From the NCBI RefSeq assembly GCF_029240175.1, contig NZ_JARBTM010000004.1, forward strand, positions 95,065 through 159,064: 64,000 nt of DNA, given 5' to 3'. The DNA is from Anaerosolibacter sp. GTDB taxonomy: Bacteria; Bacillota; Clostridia; Peptostreptococcales; Thermotaleaceae. Below, one piece after another: positions 9,349-17,404 of the stretch. The translations under genes were made by a program, and so were the position numbers. Below the pieces are notes generated by a model. It was not told the DNA's origin and did no database searches. It was given only the letters and a program-made list of their open reading frames with translations. Position 1 is the first letter of the stretch. The number at the start of each line of letters is the position of its first letter.

Positions 9349-10137
9349 TTGGATTTAGCAACTTTAATTGGAATATTACTAGGGTTTGGTTTTATGATAT
9401 GGGGGATCATGCTTGGTGGGTCTATTTCCTCCTTCTGGGATACACCCTCTGTGGTTATTGTTCTTGGAGGAACCATGGCAGGCACATTGGTAGCCTTTCC
9501 ATTAAACAAGATGAAGCAAGCTATACCTGTACTAAAGAAAGCATTTTCTTCAAAGGAACTAGAGCCTGGAGAAACGATAAGCAAAATCATTGACTTGGCC
9601 AATACAGCAAGACGAGAAGGGTTATTGGCATTGGAAGAGGCATCTGAAAACTTAGATGACGATTTCCTTCAAAAGGGTGTAATGCTGATTGTGGATGGAA
9701 CTGATCCAGAATTGGTTAGAAATATCCTCGAGACAGAGCTTGCTTTCCTTGAAACGAGACATGGATCAGGTAGAGGGCTGTTTGAAATGATGGGAAGCCT
9801 CGCACCTGCCTTTGGTATGATAGGTACCCTCATAGGACTGGTACAGATGCTTCAAAAACTAGACGATCCAACAACGATTGGACCAAGTATGGCAGTCGCT
9901 TTGATTACAACTTTTTATGGATCAGTATTGGCCAACCTAATCTTTATTCCCATAGCTGCAAAATTAAAGGTTCGAAGTGGTGAGGAAATATTGATCAAAG
10001 AAATCATGGTTGAAGGACTTTTATCCATACAAGCTGGAGAAAATCCAAGGATTATTGAAGAAAAGCTAAAAGCGTTCCTACCACCAACGACTAGAAAAAG
10101 CCTTCAAAATGGCAAAGGGGAAGGTGCTGAGGCGTAA
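9349..10137 (+). CDS. motA: Flagellar stator protein MotA (PomA/MotP-like)
   Basis: MotA subunits form the five-fold ring that rotates around MotB and pushes FliG, using ion flow. The 262-residue product has four membrane helices. The N-terminal pair includes MDLATLIGILLGFGF and the motif LGGS near residues 24-27. The second pair follows the large cytoplasmic loop and contains PAFGMIGTLIGLVQML. The opening MDLATL...GF...LGGSI...F is closer to sodium-type PomA/MotP as I remember them than to Bacillus MotA. The start is TTG 9349 after a GAGGTG site. The TAATG overlap with motB ensures equimolar coupling. Confidence 0.95.
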   Translation: MDLATLIGILLGFGFMIWGIMLGGSISSFWDTPSVVIVLGGTMAGTLVAFPLNKMKQAIPVLKKAFSSKELEPGETISKIIDLANTARREGLLALEEASENLDDDFLQKGVMLIVDGTDPELVRNILETELAFLETRHGSGRGLFEMMGSLAPAFGMIGTLIGLVQMLQKLDDPTTIGPSMAVALITTFYGSVLANLIFIPIAAKLKVRSGEEILIKEIMVEGLLSIQAGENPRIIEEKLKAFLPPTTRKSLQNGKGEGAEA

Positions 10138-10889
10138 TGGGTAAAAAAAGAGGTCAGGAAGAATCCAAGAGTGGTGCTCCAGAATGGATGACTACATATG
10201 GTGACTTAGTTACCTTATTACTTTGCTTTTTCGTTCTTTTGTTTTCGTTTTCCACAATCGACGCTCAGAAATTTCAAGCGATCATGCAATCGGTTCAAGG
10301 TTCTCTTGGTGCATTGAAAGGTGGAAAAACCATACAAGAAACATTTTACGTAAACGAGGCTTTAAATGAGGAACAAACAACCAAGGAATTAGAAGAATTG
10401 GAGGATTTTAAAAAGTTACAAGAAATGATTGAAAACTACCTAGAACAAAATGGTTTTCAAAATGAGATTCTTGTAGACTTAGAACACAGAGGACTGCTCT
10501 TAAGGTTTAAGGATAATGTATTGTTTGATTCAGGAAAGGCTGATTTGAAAGGGAATGCCAATGAAACCTTGGTATTCTTGGCAGATCTTCTGAAGCAAGA
10601 GGAGTTTATAGACAAATATATACGGATAGAAGGTCATACTGATTCTGACCCGATCATCAACATACGAAAATATCCTACCAACTGGGAATTATCAGTGGCT
10701 AGGGCATCCAACGTTGTAAGATTTCTAATTGAACAAGCTGGTTTACAACCAGACCGGTTATCGGCATCTGGATATAGTCAATATCATCCCATTGCACCCA
10801 ATGATTCAGAAGGAAATAAAGGAAAGAATCGTAGGGTAGACATTGTGATTCTTCGGTCAGAGTTTGTTAAATCAGAACCATATTATTAG
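10137..10889 (+). CDS. motB: Flagellar stator protein MotB (PomB/MotS-like)
   Basis: MotB anchors the stator to peptidoglycan and carries the ion-binding aspartate. The 250-residue product has a short basic N-terminus and one membrane helix beginning PEWMTTYGDLVTLLLCFFVL, with Asp near residue 24. A plug/linker follows, then an OmpA-like peptidoglycan-binding domain (about 115-245) with IRIEGHTDSDPI and the conserved arginine run NRRVDI. The WMTT-x-x-DL...LLxCFFVLLFSFS pattern resembles PomB/MotS. This points to sodium rather than proton coupling, which is an inference. Translation overlaps motA by one base. Confidence 0.95.
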   Translation: MGKKRGQEESKSGAPEWMTTYGDLVTLLLCFFVLLFSFSTIDAQKFQAIMQSVQGSLGALKGGKTIQETFYVNEALNEEQTTKELEELEDFKKLQEMIENYLEQNGFQNEILVDLEHRGLLLRFKDNVLFDSGKADLKGNANETLVFLADLLKQEEFIDKYIRIEGHTDSDPIINIRKYPTNWELSVARASNVVRFLIEQAGLQPDRLSASGYSQYHPIAPNDSEGNKGKNRRVDIVILRSEFVKSEPYY

Positions 10890-10912
10890 GATTTCAAAAG
10901 GGGCGTGGCAAT

Positions 10913-11329
10913 ATGACTGTAAAAAAAGTAATGATATTCAGTATTGTAGGTTTTTTGGTAACAGCAATTGTTTTCGGCGGGGTCTTTTACTTTGCAGTTT
11001 ACAAAGCACCTGAAAAAACGGTAAAGGAAGTAAAAACCTTTAGCTTTCCTATAGGGGAACTCTACTCTAATGTAAAAGACAGCAGGAAAATTTTAAAAAC
11101 CAACATCGTGATTGAAATGATTGATGAGAAGATCCAGGAAAAGCTGGAGACCAATAAATCAAAGATCACAAATAACATCATGGAAGTACTTAGAAGTAAA
11201 GATGAAAGCAGCTTAGCTGGCGAGAAAGGGCAACAAGCATTAAGGACTGAAGTTTTGGAAGCGATTAAGCAGGTTGTAGACTCTGACAAGATTACAAATG
11301 TTTACTTTGTTGAGTTTATCGTCCAATAA
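10913..11329 (+). CDS. fliL: Flagellar basal body-associated protein FliL
   Basis: FliL surrounds and stabilises the stator unit near the rotor. The 138-residue product has an N-terminal membrane helix (about 7-29, IFSIVGFLVTAIVFGGVFYFAV). A periplasmic domain follows with the FliL strand pattern KTNIVIEMIDEKIQEKL and the closing KITNVYFVEFIVQ. The length is normal. It lies between motB and fliM, linking the stator and switch genes. The RBS GGGGCGTGG precedes the ATG. Confidence 0.93.
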   Translation: MTVKKVMIFSIVGFLVTAIVFGGVFYFAVYKAPEKTVKEVKTFSFPIGELYSNVKDSRKILKTNIVIEMIDEKIQEKLETNKSKITNNIMEVLRSKDESSLAGEKGQQALRTEVLEAIKQVVDSDKITNVYFVEFIVQ

Positions 11330-11343
11330 AGGAGGTGACGTAA

Positions 11344-12330
11344 TTGTCCGATGTATTGTCACAAAGTGAGATAGATGCTCTGCTTCAGGCGCTGAGTACA
11401 GGTGAGGTAGATGTACAGGAGATTCAAGAGGATACAAAAGAAAAGAAAATTAAAAAGTATGATTTTAGACGACCTGATAAATTTGCTAAGGATCAATTAC
11501 GTACGCTTCAAGTTATTCACGAGAATTTTTCTCGATTGTTAAATACCTACTTGTCAGGATATCTAAGATGCTTAGTGAATATTGATGTTTTTACAGTAGA
11601 GCAGCTAACTTATCATGAGTTTAGTAATTCTATTTCAAATCCTGCAGTTTTAGGAATCGTTGATTTTTCGCCATTATCTGGACAAATCATATTCGATATT
11701 ACACCAGATATTGCGTTTACCCTCATAGACCGTATATTAGGTGGCAGCGGTAAGCCAATGGATGAAAATAGAAATTTCACAGAAATAGAAATTACACTGT
11801 TAAAATCAGTATTAAAGCAAATGATTCGGTTACTAAATGAACCGTGGGAGAATGTCTTGGACTTAGAGCCAAGACTTGAAAAAGTAGAGACCAATTCACA
11901 GTTTGCACAATTAATTTCTCCTAATGAAACCATTGCACTTATTACATTGAATATTAAAATAGGAGAAGTTGAAGGGATGCTCAATATTTGTATTCCACAT
12001 CTAGTGATTGAGCCTATATTATCCCAATTGAGTACAAAATATTGGTTTAATAGCACAACAAAAGAATCTACTCCAGATGATCAGAAAATGATAGAAAATC
12101 GTATCAATAAAGCAAGTATTCCTGTGAGAGCTGTGATCGGTAAGACCAATATTACTGTAAATGAATTCCTAGATCTACAGGTTGGCGATGTAGTCCAGCT
12201 AGATACAACGATTGATGAGGATATGAAAATTTATGTTGGTAACGAATTAAAGTATAGAGGAAAACCAGGAACTAAAAAGAAAAAATTAGCTGTACAAATT
12301 GTAAGTGTCGTTGGAAAGGAGGAAATCTAA
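11344..12330 (+). CDS. fliM: Flagellar motor switch protein FliM
   Basis: FliM is the C-ring subunit that binds phosphorylated CheY and sets rotation direction. The 328-residue product begins with the CheY-P binding peptide LSQSEIDALLQAL (about 5-17). A CheC-like middle domain follows (about 45-230), containing the GGSG loop that contacts FliG. The C-terminal SpoA/FliN-like domain (about 255-325) contains LDLQVGDVVQLD. The start is TTG 11344, after AAGGAGGTGA. The fliY start follows one base after the stop. Confidence 0.96.
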   Translation: MSDVLSQSEIDALLQALSTGEVDVQEIQEDTKEKKIKKYDFRRPDKFAKDQLRTLQVIHENFSRLLNTYLSGYLRCLVNIDVFTVEQLTYHEFSNSISNPAVLGIVDFSPLSGQIIFDITPDIAFTLIDRILGGSGKPMDENRNFTEIEITLLKSVLKQMIRLLNEPWENVLDLEPRLEKVETNSQFAQLISPNETIALITLNIKIGEVEGMLNICIPHLVIEPILSQLSTKYWFNSTTKESTPDDQKMIENRINKASIPVRAVIGKTNITVNEFLDLQVGDVVQLDTTIDEDMKIYVGNELKYRGKPGTKKKKLAVQIVSVVGKEEI

Positions 12331-12331
12331 T

Positions 12332-13495
12332 ATGGGTGATATGCTTTCTCAAGAAGAAATAGATGCTTTGTTAAAAGGCACATCAAATACCAGCAATACA
12401 ACAGAAGAAACTTTAGATGAGAATGAAAAGGATGCCCTCGGAGAAATTGGTAATATAAGCATGGGGACTTCAGCAACAACCTTATTTACCTTGTTGGGAC
12501 AAAAAGTTACTATTACCACTCCGAAAGTATCTATACTAACTGTGAATGAGCTTAGAGAAAATTATCCGATTCCTTTTGTCGTTGTGGAGGTAAAATATCG
12601 TGAAGGATTAGAAGGCACGAATTTACTTGTACTAAAAGAAGATGATGTAAAAATTATTACAGATCTTATGATGGGCGGGGATGGAACAAACTTTACAGGT
12701 GAGTTAACAGAACTGCATCTCAGCGCCATCAGTGAAGCGATGAATCAAATGATTGGTTCAGCATCTACCTCTTTAGCAGAAATGTTCCACAAAAAGATTG
12801 ATATATCGCCGCCAAAGGCCTTTGCAGTAAACTTTTCAAATAACCCTCTGAGTTTTGATTTATTTCAGCCTGAGGATAAAATTGTTAAAATTGCATTTCG
12901 GATGGTGATTGGAAGTCTTATAGATAGTGAGATTATGCAGATTATTCCTATCGATTTCGCCAAAACTTTGGTGAACAATCTTTTCCAAGGAAATGATGAA
13001 GCGGTTGTTGAAAACAAAAATATGAATCCTGTTCAAGCATCGCCAATCAAGACTGTAAAGCAACCAGAATATCATACTGAGCAAGTCGAATATGAGCCTC
13101 AAAATAGTCAATCGTACTATACAGAGGAGTATGACACAGCACCGATCTCAACACCTATGACAAATCGACAAGCACCTGTTAATGTGCAGCCCATACAGTT
13201 CCAGTCCTTTGATGAACCACGAACTAGGAGTGACAGGGAGCATATTGCTTTGCTTCGAGATGTGCCACTGGAAATTACTGTTGAGTTAGGACGAACATCG
13301 AGAAGAATTAGTGAAATCTTAGAATTAACACCTGGATCAGTTATTGAGTTGGACCGCCTGGTAGGCGAACCTTTAGACATTTTAGTAAATGGACAGCACA
13401 TTGCAAAGGGTGAAGTTGTTGTCATCGATGAGAACTATGGTATAAGGGTAACGGATATTTTAAATTACGACAAAAAATTGAACAAGTTAAAATAA
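12332..13495 (+). CDS. fliY: Flagellar motor switch phosphatase FliY
   Basis: FliY combines a FliN-type C-ring domain with CheC-type CheY-P phosphatase activity. The 387-residue product repeats the CheY-P binding peptide LSQEEIDALL at its N-terminus. It then has a CheC domain with both phosphatase half-sites intact (D-x3-E-x2-N in KDALGEIGNI and S-x3-E-x2-N in LSAISEAMNQ, each followed by a downstream Pro). After a Gln/Pro-rich linker (about 225-290) comes the SpoA/FliN domain (about 300-387). AAGGAGG at 12316-12322, inside the fliM end, fixes the ATG at 12332. A longer frame from GTG 12305 is not credible. Confidence 0.95.
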   Translation: MGDMLSQEEIDALLKGTSNTSNTTEETLDENEKDALGEIGNISMGTSATTLFTLLGQKVTITTPKVSILTVNELRENYPIPFVVVEVKYREGLEGTNLLVLKEDDVKIITDLMMGGDGTNFTGELTELHLSAISEAMNQMIGSASTSLAEMFHKKIDISPPKAFAVNFSNNPLSFDLFQPEDKIVKIAFRMVIGSLIDSEIMQIIPIDFAKTLVNNLFQGNDEAVVENKNMNPVQASPIKTVKQPEYHTEQVEYEPQNSQSYYTEEYDTAPISTPMTNRQAPVNVQPIQFQSFDEPRTRSDREHIALLRDVPLEITVELGRTSRRISEILELTPGSVIELDRLVGEPLDILVNGQHIAKGEVVVIDENYGIRVTDILNYDKKLNKLK

Positions 13496-13510
13496 CAAGG
13501 AGGAACACAA

Positions 13511-13873
13511 ATGTCAAAAGGAATTTTAATAGTTGATGATGCTGCATTTATGAGAATGATGATTAAGGATGTTCTAACGAAAAATGGGTTACAGGTTGTA
13601 GGAGAAGCTGAGAATGGCGCAAAAGCCATAGAAAAATATAAAGAATTGCAACCGAATCTTGTGATCATGGATATTACTATGCCTGAGGTTGATGGGATAC
13701 AAGCTGTTAAGGAAATAAAAAAAATTGATAGTAATGCGAAAGTAATTATGTGCTCAGCAATGGGACAGCAAGCAATGGTTATCGAAGCGATTCAAGCTGG
13801 TGCTAGGGACTTTATCGTGAAACCTTTCCAGGCTGATCGTGTGATTGAAGCAGTTAGAAAGGTTCTTGGTTAA
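13511..13873 (+). CDS. cheY: Chemotaxis response regulator CheY
   Basis: CheY is the diffusible response regulator that carries the phosphoryl signal from CheA to FliM/FliY. The 120-residue single receiver domain has the acidic pair Asp9-Asp10, the phosphorylation site Asp54 in VIMDITMPEVDG, the switch Ser in IMCSAMGQ, and the conserved Lys in IVKPF. No output domain is present. It is placed directly after its phosphatase and target fliY, and is preceded by a strong AAGGAGG. This is the usual Firmicute arrangement. Confidence 0.96.
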   Translation: MSKGILIVDDAAFMRMMIKDVLTKNGLQVVGEAENGAKAIEKYKELQPNLVIMDITMPEVDGIQAVKEIKKIDSNAKVIMCSAMGQQAMVIEAIQAGARDFIVKPFQADRVIEAVRKVLG

Positions 13874-13895
13874 TTAGAAAGGAGACATATTCAAT

Positions 13896-14450
13896 ATGTT
13901 TCATATACTACAATTTCCAGTGTATGCCATGGTTGAAGCCAAAGAACCTAGTACCTTACGGATGATTGGACAACTATTCTCACTGATAATCATGTTTATG
14001 CTTATCGTAGCAGCAGCATACTTAACTTCGAGATACATTGCGAAGAAAGGTGCTGTAATGGTTGGCAATAGAAATTTAAAAATTATTGAAAGAATGAATT
14101 TGGGCATGGACAAAGCATTATATATAGTCAGTGTAGGTGATTGTTTTTATCTTATAGCCGTAGGCAAGCATACATTTCAATTGATTGATAAGCTAGGGAA
14201 ACAACAGGTACAGGTTTTTCAGAATGAGATGGCAACTGGCGTATCAAGTAAGGTATTTGATACCTATTTAGAAAAGTTTATGAGAAAAGGTAAAAATGAT
14301 ATGAATGACCCGTATAATCAATTTGAAGAAATGAATTCATCTGATTTCACTTATAGTAAGAAGGATTTGATGAATACATTGAACAGGGTAAAGAATCGAA
14401 GTGAAGAACTCAACAAGCATAGAGATAAGGATGAAAATGATGAAATTTAA
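13896..14450 (+). CDS. fliO: Flagellar biosynthesis protein FliO (FliZ)
   Basis: FliO is an accessory membrane protein that helps assemble the FliP ring of the export gate. The 184-residue product has one membrane helix at about 27-49 (LFSLIIMFMLIVAAAYLTSRY). A small cytoplasmic beta domain follows with NLKIIERMNLGMDKALYIVSV, the signature of the FliO/MopB family. A long hydrophilic Asn/Asp/Lys tail comes last. Its 3' end overlaps the fliP start. Bacillus calls this gene fliZ. The position before fliP-Q-R supports the call. Confidence 0.92.
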   Translation: MFHILQFPVYAMVEAKEPSTLRMIGQLFSLIIMFMLIVAAAYLTSRYIAKKGAVMVGNRNLKIIERMNLGMDKALYIVSVGDCFYLIAVGKHTFQLIDKLGKQQVQVFQNEMATGVSSKVFDTYLEKFMRKGKNDMNDPYNQFEEMNSSDFTYSKKDLMNTLNRVKNRSEELNKHRDKDENDEI

Positions 14451-15213
14451 CAAATATAAAAAAATACCTACAATTATTATGTTGATAGTATTCGTTTTTG
14501 TCTTTTCCTTTTTAAGTGTTTCTGCAGATCAGGGTTTACCAATACCCAAAATTGGATTGAGCTTAGATGAAGCGAATTCTCCCAGGGAAGTAGCCAATAG
14601 TATAGAAATACTTTTTATGCTTACTGTCTTAGCTTTGGCACCATCTATCCTTATGATGATGACCTGTTTTACGCGGATCATAATCGTATTATCCTTTGTA
14701 AGAAAAGCAATATCAACTCAAACTACCCCGCCAAATCAGGTGCTTATTGGTTTGGCACTATTTCTCACTTTCTTTATTATGGCACCTATAGGGGCTGAAA
14801 TTAATAATAATGCGATTCAACCATATCTGGCTGAGGAAATATCACAAGAAGAAGCCTTAAATGAGGCCATGGAGCCTATACGTGAGTTTATGTTCAAACA
14901 GACAAGAGAAAAGGACTTGGCATTATTCATTAATATTTCAGGAAGTGAAAAGCCTAATAAGGTTGAAGATGTACCTACAAAGGCCTTGATTCCTGCGTTT
15001 ATTATCAGTGAATTGAAAACTGGTTTCCAAATTGGGTTTGTTTTGTTTATTCCCTTTATTGTCATAGATATGGTTGTGGCGAGTACATTAATGTCTATGG
15101 GAATGATGATGCTGCCGCCTGTAATGATTTCGTTACCCTTTAAAATATTATTATTTATTATGGTAGACGGTTGGAACCTGATTATTAAGTCTCTTATTAT
15201 GGGATTTAAATAG
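14437..15213 (+). CDS. fliP: Flagellar export gate protein FliP
   Basis: FliP forms the pentameric core of the FliPQR export gate. About 258 residues are encoded. An N-terminal cleavable signal (IPTIIMLIVFVFVFSFLSVS-A) precedes the mature part. Conserved FliP features are MMTCFTRIIIVLSFVRKAI, QVLIGLALFLTFFIM-AP, and the C-terminal GMMMLPPVMISLPFKILLF. The open frame extends to GTG 14401, but AAGGA at 14427-14431 points to ATG 14437 or 14440. A third ATG at 14431 overlaps the Shine-Dalgarno sequence. It overlaps fliO by 14 bp. Confidence 0.96.
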   Translation: MMKFNKYKKIPTIIMLIVFVFVFSFLSVSADQGLPIPKIGLSLDEANSPREVANSIEILFMLTVLALAPSILMMMTCFTRIIIVLSFVRKAISTQTTPPNQVLIGLALFLTFFIMAPIGAEINNNAIQPYLAEEISQEEALNEAMEPIREFMFKQTREKDLALFINISGSEKPNKVEDVPTKALIPAFIISELKTGFQIGFVLFIPFIVIDMVVASTLMSMGMMMLPPVMISLPFKILLFIMVDGWNLIIKSLIMGFK

Positions 15214-15226
15214 GAGTGTATAGAGA

Positions 15227-15496
15227 ATGAGTGAAGGTGTAATTATTGAATTATTTCAACAGGCAATGTTTCATGTTATTATTCTATCAGCTCCCATGCT
15301 ATTACTCGGACTTGTAGTAGGCTTGGCTGTAAGTATCTTCCAAGCAACTACGCAAATACAAGAGGCTACCCTAGCCTTTGTACCTAAAATTCTGGCTGTA
15401 CTGTTGGCATTTATCGTATTTGGACCTTGGCTATTGGCCACAGCGGTAGACTATACCCAGGAGCTCTTTTTAAACTTGAATAAGTTTATACAGTAG
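15227..15496 (+). CDS. fliQ: Flagellar export gate protein FliQ
   Basis: FliQ is a small helical-hairpin subunit wrapped around the FliPR core of the export gate. The 89-residue product has two membrane helices. It shows the conserved pattern PMLLLGLVVGLAVSIFQATT followed by QIQEATLAFVPK, which is diagnostic for FliQ/YscS. A GGAGTG site precedes ATG 15227. The gaps to fliP and fliR are 13 and 15 bp. Confidence 0.96.
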   Translation: MSEGVIIELFQQAMFHVIILSAPMLLLGLVVGLAVSIFQATTQIQEATLAFVPKILAVLLAFIVFGPWLLATAVDYTQELFLNLNKFIQ

Positions 15497-15511
15497 ATAG
15501 GATGAGATCAT

Positions 15512-16300
15512 TTGGAAATTATTGAATTGTTGTTGGATCAAATGGGTATATTGCTTTTGATTTTTGCAAGGATTGTTGGCATGCTTATGACTGCACCAAT
15601 ATTTAATCAGAATAATATACCTGCATATGTGAAACTTGGATTTTCTTTAATTCTTGCATTTATTTTGTTACCTATTCTTGCAGTACCAACAAATCTGCAG
15701 CTAGAGAATTTTTTTCAGCTTATGCTATTAGGGACTAAGGAGCTGGCCTTAGGCATAATGATTGGATTTATCTGCTATCTTTTTTTTAGCATTGTTTATA
15801 TTGCAGGACATTTGATTGATATGGAAATAGGGTTTTCAATTGCTAGTGTGTTAAATCCCATGGATGAGAATGAAGAAATTGCCCTTAGTGCAAATCTCAT
15901 ATTTGTCATGGCGATCCTTGTTTTTTTATCCGTTAATGGTCACCATAAGCTGATACAAGTTCTAAAACAAAGTTTTGATATCATACCCATTGGCGGACTC
16001 ACGATTAATGGACTTATGATTGAGAAACTGATATCTATATTTATTTCAATATTTGTTATTGCCTTTAAATTTTCCGCACCCATTATTGTGGCCATATTTT
16101 TGACAAATGTTTTGCTTGGAATACTAGCCAGAACAATGCCTCAAATGAACGTTTTTGTCGTAGGTATGCCGATTAAGATTCTATTAGGAATGATGGTTCT
16201 ATTTATAGTTTTTCCTCTTTATATTGGATTTTTTGAGTATATTTTTGATACAATGTTTGAACATTTATGGCAGTTACTCCATGCAATAGTAAAAGGATGA
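15512..16300 (+). CDS. fliR: Flagellar export gate protein FliR
   Basis: FliR caps the FliP pentamer in the export gate. The 262-residue product is highly hydrophobic with about six helices. Family features include LIFARIVGMLMTAPIF near the N-terminus, the central GHLIDMEIGFSIASVLNPM, and PQMNVFVVGMPIKI near the C-terminus. TTG 15512 is the start, preceded by TAGGATGAG. flhB begins 4 bp after the stop. In some Clostridia fliR and flhB are fused; here they are separate. Confidence 0.96.
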   Translation: MEIIELLLDQMGILLLIFARIVGMLMTAPIFNQNNIPAYVKLGFSLILAFILLPILAVPTNLQLENFFQLMLLGTKELALGIMIGFICYLFFSIVYIAGHLIDMEIGFSIASVLNPMDENEEIALSANLIFVMAILVFLSVNGHHKLIQVLKQSFDIIPIGGLTINGLMIEKLISIFISIFVIAFKFSAPIIVAIFLTNVLLGILARTMPQMNVFVVGMPIKILLGMMVLFIVFPLYIGFFEYIFDTMFEHLWQLLHAIVKG

Positions 16301-16304
16301 TAAA

Positions 16305-17393
16305 ATGTATCTTTTTGAGATAAATCTACAGCTCTTCACGGGAGAAAAAACTGAAAAAGCTACACCAAAGCGGAAAAAAGAAGCAAGAGAAAAGGGACAA
16401 GTTTTACAAAGTAAAGAAATAAACTCCGCGCTGATTTTACTATTTACTTTCTTGGCGCTGCAGTTGTCAGGGAAATATATTTATAGTAATTTATCTGTTT
16501 ATATGAAAAATCTATATATGAACACGTTAAATGATGAAACAATTTTCACTGTGAATGGTATCCATAAGATTTTTATTGTAATGATAGGAGAAGCAGTAAA
16601 GGTTGTAATACCTGTATTAGGCTGTGCGTTTATTGTAGGATTATTAAGCAGTTATATGCAAGTTGGATTTTTATTTACAACGAAATCTTTGAGCTTTAAA
16701 TTGGATCGTCTTAATCCGATAAATGGATTCAAAAAAATATTCTCCAAGAAATCGATCGTTGAATTTCTAAAATCACTAGCTAAAATTGCTATTGTAGGGT
16801 ATGTCACATTTAGTTATGTGTTGAGTCAATCGAAAAATGTTGTGAACATTCTTGATATGGAAATAAGCAGTATTATTGGATTTTGGGGTAAGGCAACGAT
16901 CAATGTGGCATTTCGAGCCGCCATTGTACTCATTATTTTGGCAGTATTGGATTATTTTTATCAGAAATGGGAGTATGAGAATGAATTGAAAATGTCCAAA
17001 CAGGAAATTAAGGAAGAATATAAACAGACTGAAGGAGATCCACAGATTAAATCAAAAATTAAAGAAAAGCAGCGACAGATGGCCATGAGAAGAATGATGC
17101 AAGATGTCCCTAAAGCAGATGTTATCATAACAAATCCAACGCATTTTGCAGTAGCAGTTCGATATGATCAGGAACAAGATAATGCACCTATCGTATTGGC
17201 TAAGGGACAAGATTTAATTGCACGAAACATTCGAGAATTGGCTGAGAAGCATGAAGTTCCTATTATTGAAAACAAGCCTCTAGCGAGGGCATTATATAGT
17301 ACTGTTGAGATTGGAGAATACATTCCTCCAGATTTATATCAAGCTGTAGCAGAAGTATTAGCCTATGTATATAAACTTAAAAATATGATTTAG
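16305..17393 (+). CDS. flhB: Flagellar export switch protein FlhB
   Basis: FlhB is the export-gate component whose self-cleavage switches substrate specificity from rod/hook to filament. The 362-residue product has the N-terminal signature GEKTEKATPKRKKEAREKGQ, four membrane helices (to about 210), and a cytoplasmic domain with the intact autocleavage site NPTH at about 283-286, followed by FAVAVRYD. All features needed for FliK-triggered switching are present. An ATGATAAAATG junction links it closely to fliR. Confidence 0.97.
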   Translation: MYLFEINLQLFTGEKTEKATPKRKKEAREKGQVLQSKEINSALILLFTFLALQLSGKYIYSNLSVYMKNLYMNTLNDETIFTVNGIHKIFIVMIGEAVKVVIPVLGCAFIVGLLSSYMQVGFLFTTKSLSFKLDRLNPINGFKKIFSKKSIVEFLKSLAKIAIVGYVTFSYVLSQSKNVVNILDMEISSIIGFWGKATINVAFRAAIVLIILAVLDYFYQKWEYENELKMSKQEIKEEYKQTEGDPQIKSKIKEKQRQMAMRRMMQDVPKADVIITNPTHFAVAVRYDQEQDNAPIVLAKGQDLIARNIRELAEKHEVPIIENKPLARALYSTVEIGEYIPPDLYQAVAEVLAYVYKLKNMI

Positions 17394-17404
17394 GAGGAAA
17401 GCAA

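Noticed and set aside
9156..9602. 148-codon open frame on the - strand
   Set aside because: Covers flbD and motA in antisense; no RBS or recognisable domain.
11613..12056. 147-codon open frame on the - strand
   Set aside because: Antisense to fliM; no coding evidence.
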